The position numbers and the translations under genes were made by a program. Positions 24,093 through 37,832 of a DNA stretch of 64,000 nucleotides are shown piece after piece. Positions within the stretch are counted from its first letter, which is position 1, and the number at the start of each line of letters is the position of its first letter. The notes beneath the pieces were generated by a model that saw only the letters and a list, made by a program, of their open reading frames with translations, did not search any database and was not told where the DNA came from. This DNA is from Brachionus rotundiformis (lineage: Eukaryota > Rotifera > Eurotatoria > Ploima > Brachionidae): the NCBI GenBank assembly GCA_016802295.1, contig JAESIW010000180.1:3000102-3064101 (forward strand), written 5' to 3'.

Positions 24093-24885
24093 TATGAATT
24101 TACTCTAATCGCGTTTAGTTTTGAGTTTGGCTCAAGAAAAAAAAATTTTCTTTAACAAATCCTCTAGATTATGCTAGCATCTATTATTATAATTTAGACA
24201 TATATTATTACTATATCAAGTTTGAACTACATTTTGAAGAGAAAGTACAACTTCTAATGCAAATACTTGGAAAAAATAAAATATTTTGTTCGCCGCCATG
24301 CTTTTTTTTCTACTTAGCTATTTAAATGGCTGTGTGCGCGAATTAATTGAATCAAATCCAAATATTAGATTTTGGAGGCATATATTATGTTGATTAGCTT
24401 ATCGTCTGGCTAATTAATCATTTTCTCTGTTTAGTTTGTGTTTAGTCTCGATATGTTTCGGTTGTCAATGGTAATCAGCAGCGAGTGCGCTGGACGCCAA
24501 CAATAACAAACATTTCTTATGCTCTGTTCACTTGGCTATCTTGTTGTACAAATACAAACACTTAAACTACCAACTTTTGATATTTTTTGCTCTAAATCAA
24601 TTAACACTTTTCACTGCTAATTTAAAAAAGTCTATCTTAATAATTTATTTACTTGTTAAATAATTTGAGGAATTCATTCATTCTAACTACCTCAAATATC
24701 CTGTAAATTTAAAGCTTTTTCAAATTAACTTAATTAATTTTCTATTAGATAAATTTTTTATAGAAATTCGGTTTAAACGAAGGCGTAAGCTTTCCGGACC
24801 AACCCTGGGGTCATCCCTAAAATTTAATTTTAAAAATAAATTTTTAATAATAATAAATAATTTGAGGTGATATCTCAGGCCACTT

Positions 24886-24912
24886 AGAATGGATCTAGGT
24901 CCTCCTTTTATG
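24886..24912 (+). repeat. Dispersed repeat motif, copy C
   Basis: Reads AGAATGGATCTAGGTCCTCC, a diverged version of copies A and B in the same orientation as A. Confidence 0.4.
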
Positions 24913-26771
24913 TCTAACCATTTAAAGTAAAGAAAAATTCTACATCAGAAATATTTATGTTTTGGTTGCGGTAATTTACAAACAAAAATGAATTAAAAAT
25001 AAAATTTAAAAAAAAATCAAATTTTAAATAATTGTCTTTCTTGATAAAAATTGATTTAAAGAGTTATTTATTTTAAGTAATTCGTTCATATAAAATTTAT
25101 AAAAAAAATCAATAATAAAAGATAATAAAAGTAACTTTTTATCAATGCTCTTATTTTAAAATAAATCAGGTTTGCTTGAAGTAGTTCAAGCCCGACTGGC
25201 TAATATTTAGATTAGAAATAGTTTAAACTCAAAGCGCACTAGATTTTATTTGGCCTTCTTGTGTATATTAAGAAAATATTTATCAATAAAAAAAATATCT
25301 TGGTAAAAATTTTTCACTTAAAATTGACCATAGAGGATCAGACGTTCAGCTTTCAAAAAAAAAAGACCAAACAAAAATCATAGTGCGGCCATTTGGTACG
25401 GGCGCGACCAAAGACTCAACAACCTGTCGATTTAATCAAACAAACTTGTTTAAATAGTAAATACTGCTTTGAGGTTTTAAATTTTGTATAAGCTTTTTAT
25501 GCGAGCATAATAGGGGTCCATTATGCACAGACAAAGCTTGCTTGGTCCAGATATTAGTTGCTACTTGGAGCTATAGATAAATTGGATAAAATAAAAATGA
25601 GAAAAATTTTCATTTTTTTAATTTTTTTTGGCTACTGTGAAAAAAATATTTACAAACATGTTTGTATACTCAATACTCTAAGCCTATTAGCTACAAAAAT
25701 ATTTTTATAAAAAAGGAAATAAATAAAATTAATTAAAAGATTATTTAAAAAAGTTAAAAAATTTAATCCAATATTATCTAAAATTGATTATGAACAAACT
25801 AAAAAATAAATAAACATTCTTCTGATAACTAAATCATGTATTATACCATTAAATTCGATTTTAAAAGCAACTATAATTAAAAAAACTTAAAATTAATTAA
25901 TCTTAAAACTGATTCATAATTTAGATTATATGTGCTTTAGGAACAGTTTAAAATTAATTTCTTTTATGTTCAGCGTTCGATCGAACGATTAATTTTCTAG
26001 CCGATTAATTATTAAAAAATAATTGAAATAATTAATTAGCTCTAATTTTGTCAGTCTCTTCATCATAGTCGAGACAATTCCTTATGTGTCAGCTTTATTA
26101 TCTTCCAATATTGACTATACAAATATTTATAAATATAAGTTTTTACATATTAAATAGATAAGAATACTTTATAATTATTTATTTAAGTGTAATAAAATAA
26201 GCAAATTTTGAAAGGACTTTAAAAAGTTGAATAAAGTTACAAATTTGTTTATTTTTTAAATTTAAATTAGAATATATAAAATTAAATAAATTAATCAAAT
26301 AATCAATTTAAAATTAAAAAATCACATATTAATTGCAACTTTTTTTGATCGAGTTTAAATGAGTTCAAAATTGTCTCTATCAATCGGTCTTTGTTGACTA
26401 ACCGGTCAAATACATTATTTGCCAAATTTTTTTTAAAGCTTAATCTTTGGAAAAAAAATTAATTTGCTGGAAAAAAGCTCTAAAATAGTTAACTCACATT
26501 TTTAATATAAATAAGCCTACAATCGGCCATTCACTTGTGCTGAAAATTATGTTCTCATTGGTCAATCTAAACAAAAAATAACATTGGAACTTATTCTCAT
26601 CAAAGCTAATATATTTTTATTTACTTTAAAGAATAAACAAAATTTTTCACATGATTTTTAAGAGAACTTGATATAACAGTGTAATTAAATTCGCTGAATT
26701 TTAAAATCTGCTCCAAACTAAAATTAAAAATAAACAAAAATTAATTTTATTTTATTTCGAAAGTTATATTA

Positions 26772-28385
26772 CTATTTGACCAGCTTGTCATAGAATATTT
26801 TTCTTCTTATTTGATTTTGTGACTTTGAGTCAACAGTTGGCAAAACTCTGACAATTTCTTGATCTGTTTCTTTAATTTTGAAAATTAAATTTTGGTTGTA
26901 CTCATCGCTAATGTCATTTTCATCAATGACTGTTGCCTCGTCCAATTTAGTAGATACATGTTTGCCTTGGAAAAATTCTCTGATACGAAGTTGTTGTCTA
27001 ATAGCTTCCTCTTTTAACTTGGCAAAATCGGGCAAAGGTTTTTTAGCTTCTGACTCAAAATCATCTGATATCATTTCCTGATTGTGATTCTTTTCTTTAT
27101 TTTCCTTGTCAACTGAGCTATTTTTTATGATGTCTTCGAAGCCTCGTAATTTCTCCAGCATTTCCTCTTCACCATTATCATTTGGATCCGGCTTGTTTTG
27201 GTTGAAGCTAGTCGTTTGACCAGTATAGTCAATGTCACTAAAAAAAGCAGTCTTTTTAGCCACAAGTCTGTCACATGCTTCCAAATGTTCTTCTCTTTCT
27301 CTCTCAAAATTTACACTAGCTACATCACTTTTTTCTGTCTCTTGTAAATATGACTTGGTCCGATTTGTTATCAATTCTTTGATTCTCTGAACAATATATT
27401 CAATGAAATAAAGTTGTGTAAGATTTTCCTCTGAAATAACAAAAATATGTTCACCCTCTCCCATCTCAATACAACCATCATCTTTTTCGATTTTAAATGA
27501 AAATATTTGCTTTAAATTGGTAAAATCAGTTGGTTTTCTGTGAATATCAATTGATTCAATGAATTTTTTTTTAAGTTGTTCAGATCGTTCTTTAAGATCT
27601 AAGTCGATTTGAGCTTCCTTTAAAACATCTATTTTTTCATTTTGGGACTCTTTTGAAGACTCCTGAATTTTAAACCTTTCTGTCCAATCTTTTTCGATTT
27701 GCTTCAATTCACCTTCAATTTCCAAAATTAAATTTTTATCGCTTTGTTCCGCTACCAATTTATTGGTTATTTTTTGTAGAGGCTCAGTTTTCTTTGATTT
27801 TTGTGCTTTATTTGAAGACCAGAATTTGATCTCATTTGCCCCATCACCCCTAAGAAATTCCGGAGTTTGCCGAAGCCATACTGGAACACTGGAAATCTGA
27901 GCCTCGAGATACTTGGATGACTTGTAGCATTCATCGGAACAATATCTCTAAATGAAATTCCTTGGAACATTTATTTTTGTTTTATATCTATAATTTTTAC
28001 TTTTCTATCAGTTAAATCAAATACTTTATTTAATTTGGTCGAGATTTGATATTTTTTTTTTGGAATCTTAAAAAATTTGTTTTAAAATAATCACTAAAAT
28101 AAACAGTTAATTAAAATTATAAACAAATACATCTGTAAGCTCGTGGGGACAGCACACGTAACCACACAATTTTGATACAAATCTCTCCTCTACTATTTCT
28201 TCATAATGATAAGGCTCAATTTGCTTGAGCTTTTTTAATTTAATTAAAAATTAATAGAGAAAAATTTATAAACAATTTACGAAAGGAACTATTTCTCCTC
28301 TAGACAGAGTTTCTTGAGATAACTTGACCACTATCTTGTCTGCTTTATCCAAAAAAAACTTTTTTTCTTGAATTTTTTTATCCAT
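26772..28385 (-). CDS. RPAP2: RPAP2/RTR1-type RNA polymerase II CTD phosphatase
   Basis: Atypical zinc-dependent phosphatase that removes Ser5 phosphate from the RNA polymerase II large-subunit tail and helps import the polymerase. Four exons join with matching phase 0: 28385-28281, 28229-28131, 28066-28001, 27947-26772, giving about 481 aa (human RPAP2 is 612). The RTR1 zinc domain spans exons 2-4: EEIVEERFVSKLCGYVCC, then IPKKKYQISTKLNKVFDLTD, then RYCSDECYKSSKYLEAQIS. The C-x4-C and C-x3-C zinc ligands are all present. PVWLRQTPEF follows, as in animal RPAP2. The rest, about 340 residues, is acidic and lysine-rich and I recognise no domain in it. The PSMB7 stop lies 278 bases upstream on the same strand. 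Confidence 0.9.
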
Positions 28386-28662
28386 TATCTCCAAAAAATT
28401 AAAATAAAATTAAAATATTAATCGAAGTTTGCCATTTCTTCCGAAACAAAGAAGCCTAAATCTTTGCTTCATGCTTTAATTAAGAAAAAAATTAAAATAA
28501 AAAATCTTATTCCTCTAGTTTATTATATTCGTCGCTATAAAATAGAAATTTTCAAATACAATTTATTTTTTAAAGTTGCTTAAATGATTGGAACAACTTT
28601 TTTAGAAAAAGTTATAAATATAAATAGAAATCTTTTATTTGACAAAATGTTGAGGAATGACT

Positions 28663-29716
28663 TTAAGCAATTTCCATTGTTTCTGTAGTTGGTCGGATCT
28701 CTTTTACGTTCGTGCTCATCACTTCATATTGAACTTTTTTTTCAAAGCTTTTTAAAACTTGAGTAGTTCCCCGTTTGTATAAATAATTTCCTTGTCTAAA
28801 ATAACAACATTTTAAAATGATAAAGATTACATAAAATTTCGACGTTTACTTGACTCCTCTTTCATTTGCTACATGGTAAGGACGAATCATTTCAGCCTTA
28901 TCTTTGGTAATGACACACAAATCAACATTGCTACCTGATCCCAAATCATTGAAAATACCGGCTCTAATAGCGTCGGCGACCAATTCCTTGGCTTCATCTT
29001 CGGTCATATCTGGTTTGTAGCGATCCTCAAATACGGCCATGGCAGCCAACGATCCTGAACCCATTGTTACATATGGTAGTCTGTCACTTGAACCATGTGG
29101 ATGAATCGAACCCAAATATGGCCCATTTATGTCAACACCTCCCAAAACCAACGCTGCACTTACGTAGCCTTGGTATCTGAATAAATACTGGCGCAGCAAT
29201 CGGTTAGCCGAAACTACCCTAACTTGTCTACCGGAGTTTAGACGATGAAGTTCTAATTGTGAGGCAATCATGCGAGTAGTGTATTCAGTATCTGCCGCGG
29301 TGCCAGCTCCACAGCAACTTTATTATTAAAAGTTAAATTAAAACAAAGATATTTTTGACCATTAGTTACTAAATGTTCGGGGCTATATAATGAATTTTAT
29401 GGCAATTTTTTTCAGCTACAATGTTTCCATCAGTGGCCCGGGTATCAGCACCTAAAACAACACCATCCTAAAACGTATTATCTCGATAAAAGCTTTTTTA
29501 AAATATTAAACAATTTTACTTTAAAAACAACCCCAGCGATAGTTGTACCTGTTTTGATTGCTTTTGGTACAGTAAATCCTCCCTTGGTCATTAGATATTC
29601 ATTTCTATTTTTTCATTATGTTATTAATAAAATTTTATATTTGCAAAGAACAGCTACCTTTTACAGTTTTCAAAAGAGAAACCGCCGACCTCTTGCTCTT
29701 TAATTAAACCTGACAT
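28663..29716 (-). CDS. PSMB7: Proteasome subunit beta type-7 (beta-2, trypsin-like)
   Basis: Catalytic beta-2 subunit of the 20S proteasome. Five exons rebuilt in phase: 29716-29658, 29604-29520, 29467-29370, 29317-28850, 28795-28663, giving 280 aa (human 277). A propeptide beginning MSGLIKEQEVGGFSFENCKR is followed by the processing site KTGTTIAGVVFK, whose second Thr becomes the N-terminal nucleophile. Then come GADTRAT, the CCGAGTAADTE segment, the highly conserved PYVTMGSGSLAAMAVFED, and GIFNDLGSGSNVDLCVI. The tail wraps beta-3 in the known structure; here it ends in TMEIA. All catalytic landmarks are intact. Confidence 0.97.
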
Positions 29717-30661
29717 TTTTGGTTTATTTGCTTATTTTTATTTTCTAAATGAATATTCAAATTTGAATTTTTTTCTAATAGCTCAAGACTGGTAAAAACG
29801 TTTAAATTGATTTGCTATATTTTTATAGTTACATAGTCATAGTTTTGAAATAATATCTTTAAAATTTTGCTTTTCAAAACTGTTCACATCATTGATGCAA
29901 ATTCATTTGAACATTTTTTTTTTAATTTTCAAGAACTTACTTAACATTTTTATCAAAGAAAATTAAATTAGCATTTTAAAAATTTTTAATAAAATAAAAC
30001 TAAATAAGTAAAAAGTTAAAAAAAAAATTGATTTTTTATAAAACAAATAAACATACCTAAAACAGCAAAATATATTTAATTGTCCAAAATTGTATAAAAT
30101 AAATTGAATTAATTAGACCATTGACTATGGTAATTTTATAATTTCTGGACTATTGAAAATTCGAGCATTTTATAATAATTATTTTCTTTTAATTAATTAA
30201 TTTACAATAAAGAGAAATTGGTCAGTTATTTACTTAAGAAATTAAATAATATAATAATGATTCAGTAAATAAATAGAAATAGATGTAAAATTATTCGAAA
30301 AGCAAAAATCTAATTGACAAATTTATTTTCTTTTTAATTAAATTTTTTATTAAATTTTTCAAATCAATTAATTTCCTAATTTTCATATCAAATTTCAATG
30401 CTTAAATTTATAATTAATTGGAGAGATTCGATGATATTTGAGTTTTAAAAAAAAACTATAGTCTAAAAATTTTATTAAATTTTATTAGATATTAGTACAT
30501 TGATTACAAAGAATGTTTATCTTGGGTTTATTAAAATAAATTGACCAAGACTAGTTTTATGTGCGTTTCATAGAAATTTAAAAATAATCTCCTAGGTAAC
30601 TAGAATGTGAAAAGATAAAAAGAATTTATTTCAAATTTATTTGAAATAGAAAAAGTAAGAA
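29717..30661. other. Divergent intergenic region between PSMB7 and the Moonraker-like gene
   Basis: 945 bases of AT-rich DNA between two genes transcribed away from each other, so it must contain both promoters. No clear TATA box, repeat or RNA gene stands out. Confidence 0.5.
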
Positions 30662-33239
30662 ATGAGCGATCAAATTGGTTCAAATCAGTTAAAGCTAAAT
30701 TTAAACGCAGTGGTAGATAACTTGAACTTAGTTAATGTCATACACAAACCAAGTCCAATAGTGATTGAAAAGATACCTTCAAATGGGTCCAACCAGCGGC
30801 TTCCATCATCTAACCTGTTTCGTTCCAACTCACAATTTGAATGTATTGATGAGAATAAACTTTCAATGTATTCATATTTGGTTCAAAGGGAGCTTAAGAC
30901 AAAAGAATGGTTAAGTAAATATGAATCAAATAATTTTGAACAGCCAGTAACTAAACCAAAAGAAATTACAAATCCAGACTCAAAACCAAAGAGAAAGGAA
31001 AAACGACCAAATTCCGAATCAGTAGCTACAATCGTCAAACCAACACCTAAAAAAAGCCCTCCCAACAATCCAAAATCTTTTAACTCTGATGATCTGAATT
31101 TATGTTGCCAAGACCTTACCAAAAATCTTGAAGATTTTCACAACATTTTAAACGAATGTAAATTAATCTTTAAATTATTTTAATTTTTTAATTTTTTTTC
31201 CAGTTAAAGAAGAAAGACTAAAAATTGTATTCAATGATCCATTAGAAGAAGAAAAACAGAATCGTATCCATATTGAACAGATAAAATACCTTTCTCGGTC
31301 GATCTACAATTATCAAAATCAAATAAGCACTTTAAGGTCCCAGATTAAAAAAGACAAAGATTTATCTTCCATTTATCAAAGAATGATTCACACTATGCGT
31401 CAAATAATTAAGTTAATTGTCTCATTTGGGGAAATTTATCCTTATAGACAAGAAAAGAATGCAATTAGCGAGAAATTATGTGGTCAATTTTACAAAAATC
31501 TGAACAAGTCAATAAAAAATTTTGCTGACTGTCTTTCTTGCTATGAACAAAATCATATTAATAAATTGAACAATTTAATTCACAGTTGTGACCAATTTTT
31601 TGTGATTAATGAAGAAAAAAATCAATCAGAACCAGTTGATAGCAATACTGATAAAGATACCAAGCAATCTAGAAGTAAAAATATTAATCAAATTTATAAT
31701 GTAGTTAGAGTTTCGCGAAGCTCACAGGCGAAAAATAACAATGATGTGGCAAAAGTAAGTTCGAAGAGAATTTTTGACAAAAAAAAACCAAAAAACCAAT
31801 TTTCAAATGTAAGATTCGAGATCAGTCCACCAAGAAGTCGACCTAAACAAGTATTCCAAAATGTATAAAAATTAATTTTTAATTTAATTATTTTGAAATA
31901 ATCAAAGTTTAATTTAGAAAAAAATCAAAACAGCTAAACTATTTCCAAGCAATAGAATATCATCCAAGTCAAAATCCCAGTCTGATTTGGATCTAGTTCC
32001 AACTAAAGAAGCTAAAGAAAAACCGAATGTTGAACAAAAATCACTTGAAGATTTAAACTCCAGCTTGAACGAACTAGACATACTAAGTAAATCGAATGAC
32101 CAGGTCTTTAAGCCAGCATTTCGTCATCTATCATCTCCCAAATTGGGAAAAATAAAACCAACATCGAGCCGATCGAGATCAAGATCATTAAGTGCAGAAA
32201 AGCCTAATAACAAACTTCATAGGACAATTTCAAATGAAACAGATTTGGATTCTAAAGATTATGAGCCCAATTCAAATTATTTCTATGAAAAACCAAGTTC
32301 TGAATTTATAAGACCAATTTTAAAAACTAGTAGGGGCTTTAATTCGGCAAAACTTTTTGAAAAAATGGAATCTATTAGACAAGAAAATGATTTAATTCGA
32401 AGAAAATACCAAAATTTATCTTATATAAATCAAGGAATAGAACTTATCACAGATTATGAGAATTCGAAGCCTCGAAGACCATATCAGGAATGCTATTTAG
32501 ACCAGAGTGCCAAAGCGAGAGTACAGTATGTCTAATTATTTTAAAATTTTTCAAAGTTAAATTTAAATATTAATTAGAGATTTAGAATGTCCGGTTACTT
32601 TTAAAAAAGTTTATAAGCCATTGAATGGGCCAAGCTTGGATCAATTAAAGAGAGTGGTAAAATATTCAGAAGACTTTGGAGATTATAACAGAAAAACTAG
32701 CATTACAAAGATTGGTGATTCAGAATTTGATGACTTTGAATTATTTGAATTGTAGGTTTGTAAAAAAAATTATAATTTCCGGTTTGATAATTTTCAATTT
32801 AAGACTTTCAAATGATCTTTTTGAAGAATTTTTTGAGTCAATATATGAGGAAATAGAAAATGTAAATGAACAAGTAGCACAAAATTTATTAAACAATGAG
32901 TTCGAATCCGAAGCACAAGAGGAAATGAGTAAAAAAAGCCACCATACTTTAAATGAATACGACCAAAGTTTTGAACAAACTGTGAATTCGTCTAAGCAAT
33001 TGGATACCATCAACTCTCCACAAAGAAAAAGTACAAAAACTGTTTCAATACGCAAGACTTCTTCCAAGACATCAAGTTCGTCCAATAATCAATTAAGTCA
33101 ACAAAATGATTTAGTTATGGACATATTGGAAGAACAAATATATGACAATATTGCAGAAGAAATTCCAGATCAAATTAATACACATCTATCATCAATTCAT
33201 TCAAACATTGACGAATCGATTAGTTCAATATCAGATTAA
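30662..33239 (+). CDS. Moonraker/OFIP-like centriolar satellite protein (KIAA0753 family)
   Basis: Five exons in phase: 30662-31157, 31204-31862, 31918-32525, 32578-32751, 32804-33239, coding for about 790 aa. The protein is low-complexity, Ser/Lys/Asn-rich, with predicted coiled coil. Three stretches resemble vertebrate Moonraker in the same order. EEEKQNRIHIEQIKYLSRSI is followed by a helix ending in MIHTMRQIIKLIVSF. KMESIRQENDLIRRKYQNLS matches its MEEMEKYQESVRQRYNKI region. The acidic C-terminal EEFFESIYEEIENVNEQVAQ aligns with the Moonraker C-terminus. In vertebrates the protein helps centriole duplication and ciliogenesis with OFD1 and FOR20. The assignment comes from remembered motifs and remains tentative; a generic coiled-coil protein is the alternative. 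Confidence 0.6.
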
Positions 33240-33879
33240 ATTAGAATATAAACAAATTATTTTCCTTTATTTTTATTTAAATCTACTTATTTTTAAATAA
33301 TATGTTATTAAATAAATTAGTATGATTAGAAAATATTTTAAACTAAATGGAATTATTTATTTAAAAATTACCGGTCAGAAACTTTGAATAAAAAAAATAA
33401 ATTTATAGGTTTTAATAAGAATGGCTGGATTGGTTTAATGTAAAATAAGCAAAAAATCTAGAGATTACCACCTTGAACTTAAAATTTTTTAATTTCAAAT
33501 AAAATCATTAGAAAAAAAAATTCTGTTCCATATAAATTTTATTAAATATTTAAATTATACACATTATATAAATATCAAAAAAAAATTAAAATGAAATTAA
33601 ACAAAAGCATTTAAATACAATAAATAAGTTTCGAATGATAAACAAAGATAATTTTGTTTTAAATACTAAACTAAATGATAAAGCAAAAAAATAAGTCTTA
33701 ACATGGGATATTCATGAACATCTACTCATTTTAAATTTAAGTTATTATTTGAAATATGAATTAAAAATATGATTAAGTAAAAAATTATGTTCATTTTGGT
33801 CTAGGAGGTAAGATAGTTTCGAGTTTTAAATTACCTATCCAACACGATAAAAAATATCTTCTGAGCAATTTGTCCCAAA
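33240..33879. other. Intergenic region
   Basis: 640 bases of AT-rich sequence between the Moonraker-like gene and EXOC3, both on the plus strand. Nothing recognisable. Confidence 0.5.
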
Positions 33880-36800
33880 ATGGAATCAACAGACACTTTA
33901 AGAAAATTAAAAGAGCAAGCTGAAACAAACGCTTTGAAGCGGCTGCAGTACGAATTCAGCACAGCTGATCAGCTTGAACAAATTGAGCAGCATATTTTAC
34001 GTAATGAAAAATCAAAAGTAAAATTGACTTTTTTTTGATATAATAACTAATCCAATCTAAAGAACGTGATAGAAAGCCAGCTAAAATCGGCTATTCAGTC
34101 CCATTTTATCAGCGTAAATTCTTGCATGGACCAACTCAAGGAAATAAATAAAAATATAACTGAAGTTAAGGATACAATTTATAGCATACAAGAAGAATAT
34201 AAGACCATTTCACACCTTGAAAATACACTTGGTGAGCTCCGAAAAGAAGCAACCAAACACAAACAGCTAAAATCTGCCAAAGAAAATGTTCAAAATATTC
34301 TGAATGTGAAAGATCTTGCCAAAAAAGCCGAACAATATATTGAAGATAATAATTTACTTCTTGCTCACAAGTGCTTGTTTGATATGGAAAAATGCAAAAA
34401 TGATATATTGGAAGAACTTGGAAATCCAAGTGAAAATAATCACAATATAGATGACATTAAAGTGTTTTGAAAATTTCAAATTTAAATAAATTTTCTAATT
34501 TTTAATCAAAAGCTTGTGGAAGAATTTTTTAAAAATGTTAAGCAATTGCAGGAAAATTTGCACAATAATATATTTTTGATCATAAAGCGAATGCTCGAGG
34601 TGTCCAAATCTTACCCAAACCAGTTGGTTACTACACTAAGAATTATTTCCAGAGAGGAAGCGTAAATTTGAAATATTTGCCAAGCATTTAAGTTATTTTC
34701 TTGATTTAGCTTGGACGATTTTTGGGTTAAAAAAAAAGAAGAGACCGGTTTTGCTCCATCAGATAGACCTAAACGATGGAAAGAAGAATGTCTAGAAACA
34801 ATTAGAAAAACTATTGAAACAAAGTATGGACAAATATAAATAAATTTTTTGATTTTAAGCTTAAAATTTATTAGAATCCAAGGTTGTTGGGTAGATGAGA
34901 GGGAAACTAATGAAAAATGGTTTAGTAGCAACCTGGCTAGAATAAATAGCCGATTTTTGGAGGATCTTGAAATAGTTAAAGTAATTATAAAAAAAAATCA
35001 AGGTTAATTTTTATTGAATTTTTTTTAATTATAATAATAAGAAACTTTGCGAACCATGCTTTCCGCCTTCGTACAAAATTTTTGATTTCTATGTCGAAAA
35101 CATAATATTGGCAATTTCAAACCACTTCCATTTTCTTCTAGATTCAAAACAACTAAAAGATAGAGAATTTTACATTCTCCTATCATGGTCCGAGGCATAC
35201 AAATCCAAGGACTTTCTAGGTAGTTCTCAACTAAACATCGACTTAAGCAAGCTACCAAACATTTTGGATGATGATCACTATAAAGTTGCCCTCGATTGCT
35301 ACCTAGAATACACCAATTCGAATATAAAAGTTTGGTTTCAAAATACTTTGACCAAAAACTACAACGAATGGTTAACCAATAAAGAACCCTTATTGATTGA
35401 TGGGTGCTATGAGAGCAATATTCCAAATGATTTGTATTCGATGTTGTTCCAACAAGTGTTAATTTTACTAGATTTTTTTCAATTTAGAATTGAAATTATT
35501 TTTTAGCTTACATTCACAGACTTGGTCAAAGATGACAGATTTTTCAAAGAGTTCGTAAAATATATCCTTAACAACTTGGATATTTTCCACGAATCTTTGA
35601 GAGGTATATATGAAAAATAAAAGTAATGAAAAATATTCTTTTGTTTTTAGGCAAACTTTTCGACTTTAAGACTTGTAATTCCAAGCCAAATGAACCAAGC
35701 AATGAAATTATCACTCGAATGGTAAGCTTAAAAATATTTGAATATATCTTTTATTCTTTAAAATAAGATCGCTAGCTCTAATGACTGCCTGCGTCTTAAA
35801 TCATCTATTTTAGAACTTAGAGATAGATTCGACACTTTTATGGACAAAGATGAAGTGGGTGGTCCAAATGATAAATATGAGTTGCTTGGCATAAAGATGA
35901 CCAATCTATCTGAATTATGGTAATTTATTTATTTTTCCTGTTCATTAATCATAAAATTTAATTTAGTTTAGATCTAATTATCGAGGAAATAATCAAATGC
36001 CTTGACGAACAATATTTTAAAGTTTTGCTGAGTAAAGAATGGTAAACGAATTTAAAAAATAATTTTCTTTTTAATAAATTCATTCATTAGGCTCACTAAT
36101 AACCAAATTATTGATACTATAATTAATACATCAACAGATTTTATGCAAGATTTGAGATACTTACGACCAATGAGTCAATTGAAGTTTTTGATAAAGTGGC
36201 ACAATAAAATTAAAGTAGAATATATGAAAGGTTTTTTCCAAAAGTAAATATTTTTATCATAACAAAAGAGGAATAAAATTAATTAAATAAATTAGTCTTT
36301 CTATCACGAAAATGCTTCGAAAATGCCAATTTACCGATTTACAGGAAAGAAGAATTTTTACTTCCAAAGTGGAAAAAGAGGTCGCTTATCTTGAAGACTG
36401 GTTCAAAAGAATGGCTTCAACTCTTCCAGATAATGTAAGTTCTTAACTAAAAAAAAAAAAACAAAAAAATAAAATAAATTTTAACTAAATAAAATTGCAA
36501 AATTAATTAATCCATATAATTTTTGCATTTAAAATTGACCATTAAATTAAATTAAAAAATTAATTGATAAAAAAAATTAGCTGAGACAACTTTTTAATAA
36601 AGATTAAATTTTCTTTAGAAAAATGCTTTTGACTTTGAAAGCTTGAAGTTGATGAACAAAATAGTAAATTCGGATGATATTGACTTTTTGTACGTGGAAA
36701 TAGCGAGTTTGGTCAAAAAATGTCCAAGTCTAACAAGTGAAATGCTGTTCGCTTTACTCTCTCTACGAGGCGATGTGTCAAGATCCGAATATAAAGAGGT

Positions 36801-36964
36801 AATTTTATTACAATTTTCAAAAATCAATGTTAACACTTTTAAAAAAGAAATTCGAGGACTGTATCAAGCCGGAAGGACCAGTAACACCTAGCAAGACAGG
36901 AGTCAAAGAAACAAAAGCTGACCAAGCTATTATAATTTTAAAAAAGGAATTGAAAATTCAATAA
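33880..36964 (+). CDS. EXOC3: Exocyst complex component 3 (Sec6)
   Basis: Subunit of the eight-part exocyst, which tethers secretory vesicles to the plasma membrane. The ATG at 33880 opens with TADQLEQIEQHILRNEKSK. More than ten short exons follow, separated by 40-60 base introns and one of about 180 bases (36435-36618). Family landmarks in order: AAIQSHF-like IESQLKSAIQSHFISVNSC, HKCLFDMEKC (human HRKLMDLEC), RIISREE, TGFAPSDRPKRWKEE (nearly identical to human TGFVPPGRPKNWKEK), KLCEPCFPPSYKIFDFY, KEWLTNN, and the C-terminal DIDFLYVEIASLVKKCPSLT with LLSLRGDVSRSE. The stop is at 36962-36964 after a Lys-rich tail. At about 750 aa it matches the family length. No coding break seen. Confidence 0.93.
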
Positions 36965-37832
36965 CTAGAAATTATTAAAAATAATTAAGATTGAAGTTTG
37001 AAATAATTAAATTATAATATTTAATGTCGTTAGCTAAAATTTATAAATTTTTTTAAGTAACTATTTCGTTTTTATTTAACTTTATAATTTTTAACTTTTA
37101 AAATATAATTCAAGTGTAACTCATTTTTAAACTATTTTAAGTGCCATTTTCTGATTTTAAAAATTTAAAAATCTTTTCCTAGCTCTAAAACTTTTAAAAT
37201 AACTCTTGGTTAAATGCATAAATTGAACAAGATAGGTAGAAAAATTTAAAAATATTTAATAAATAGTATAAATTGAATTTAATGGCTTAGTTACTTGATT
37301 GACATGATTGTAAAACTTTTAAAATATAATTTAACTTCAACAACCCCAAAAAAATAACATCTATTAACTTATATCTACCAGAAAGATAAGATTAATTCAA
37401 TTAATTAATTAAAATTTTATTTAAACTTAAGCAAAAAAAAATCAACTTTCTTTTAAAAAGATAATATTTGTTCTTAATATGTAAAATATTTTAAAAATAA
37501 ATTTAGGATAATTGGCTCAAAAGCCTCTGCTACAAATCAAAATAAATATAACTTTTGGGGCACGCCTTTGTTTGCATTTGTTCTCTAAAATTATTTTTTT
37601 CTTAACAAGAATTATGATAAATTTCAAGAATATTTTTTTAAAATTTTTATCTAAAGATAAGATTTTTCAATCTAAATAAAATTTTTCTTTCAAATTTATT
37701 AACTTTTACCAAGACAATTCACAATTAAGTGATCCAGAATCAATTTTCTTTAAAATGTAAACTGGCTAAACTCGGTTAACAAAAGTTAGTTTAAAAAAAG
37801 ATTATTCTCATAATATAAAAATAGAAACAAAA
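36965..37832. other. Intergenic region
   Basis: 868 bases of AT-rich DNA between EXOC3 and the FAM173B gene, with no recognisable feature. Confidence 0.5.

Larger units (their letters stand above)
22560..26771. other. Non-coding region upstream of LDB1 and downstream of RPAP2
   Basis: About 4.2 kb. It should hold the LDB1 5' exon(s) and promoter, which I could not place. Patches of higher GC at about 23460-24080, 24780-24820 and 25330-25440 include inverted repeats and two copies of a dispersed repeat, described separately. No protein family or RNA gene recognised. Confidence 0.55.

Noticed and set aside
24290..24330. Minus-strand MAANKIFYFFQ followed by a GT donor as the first LDB1 exon
   Set aside because: Its phase 0 end does not fit the phase 1 entry of the LDB1 exon at 22559, and the peptide is unlike LDB1 N-termini.
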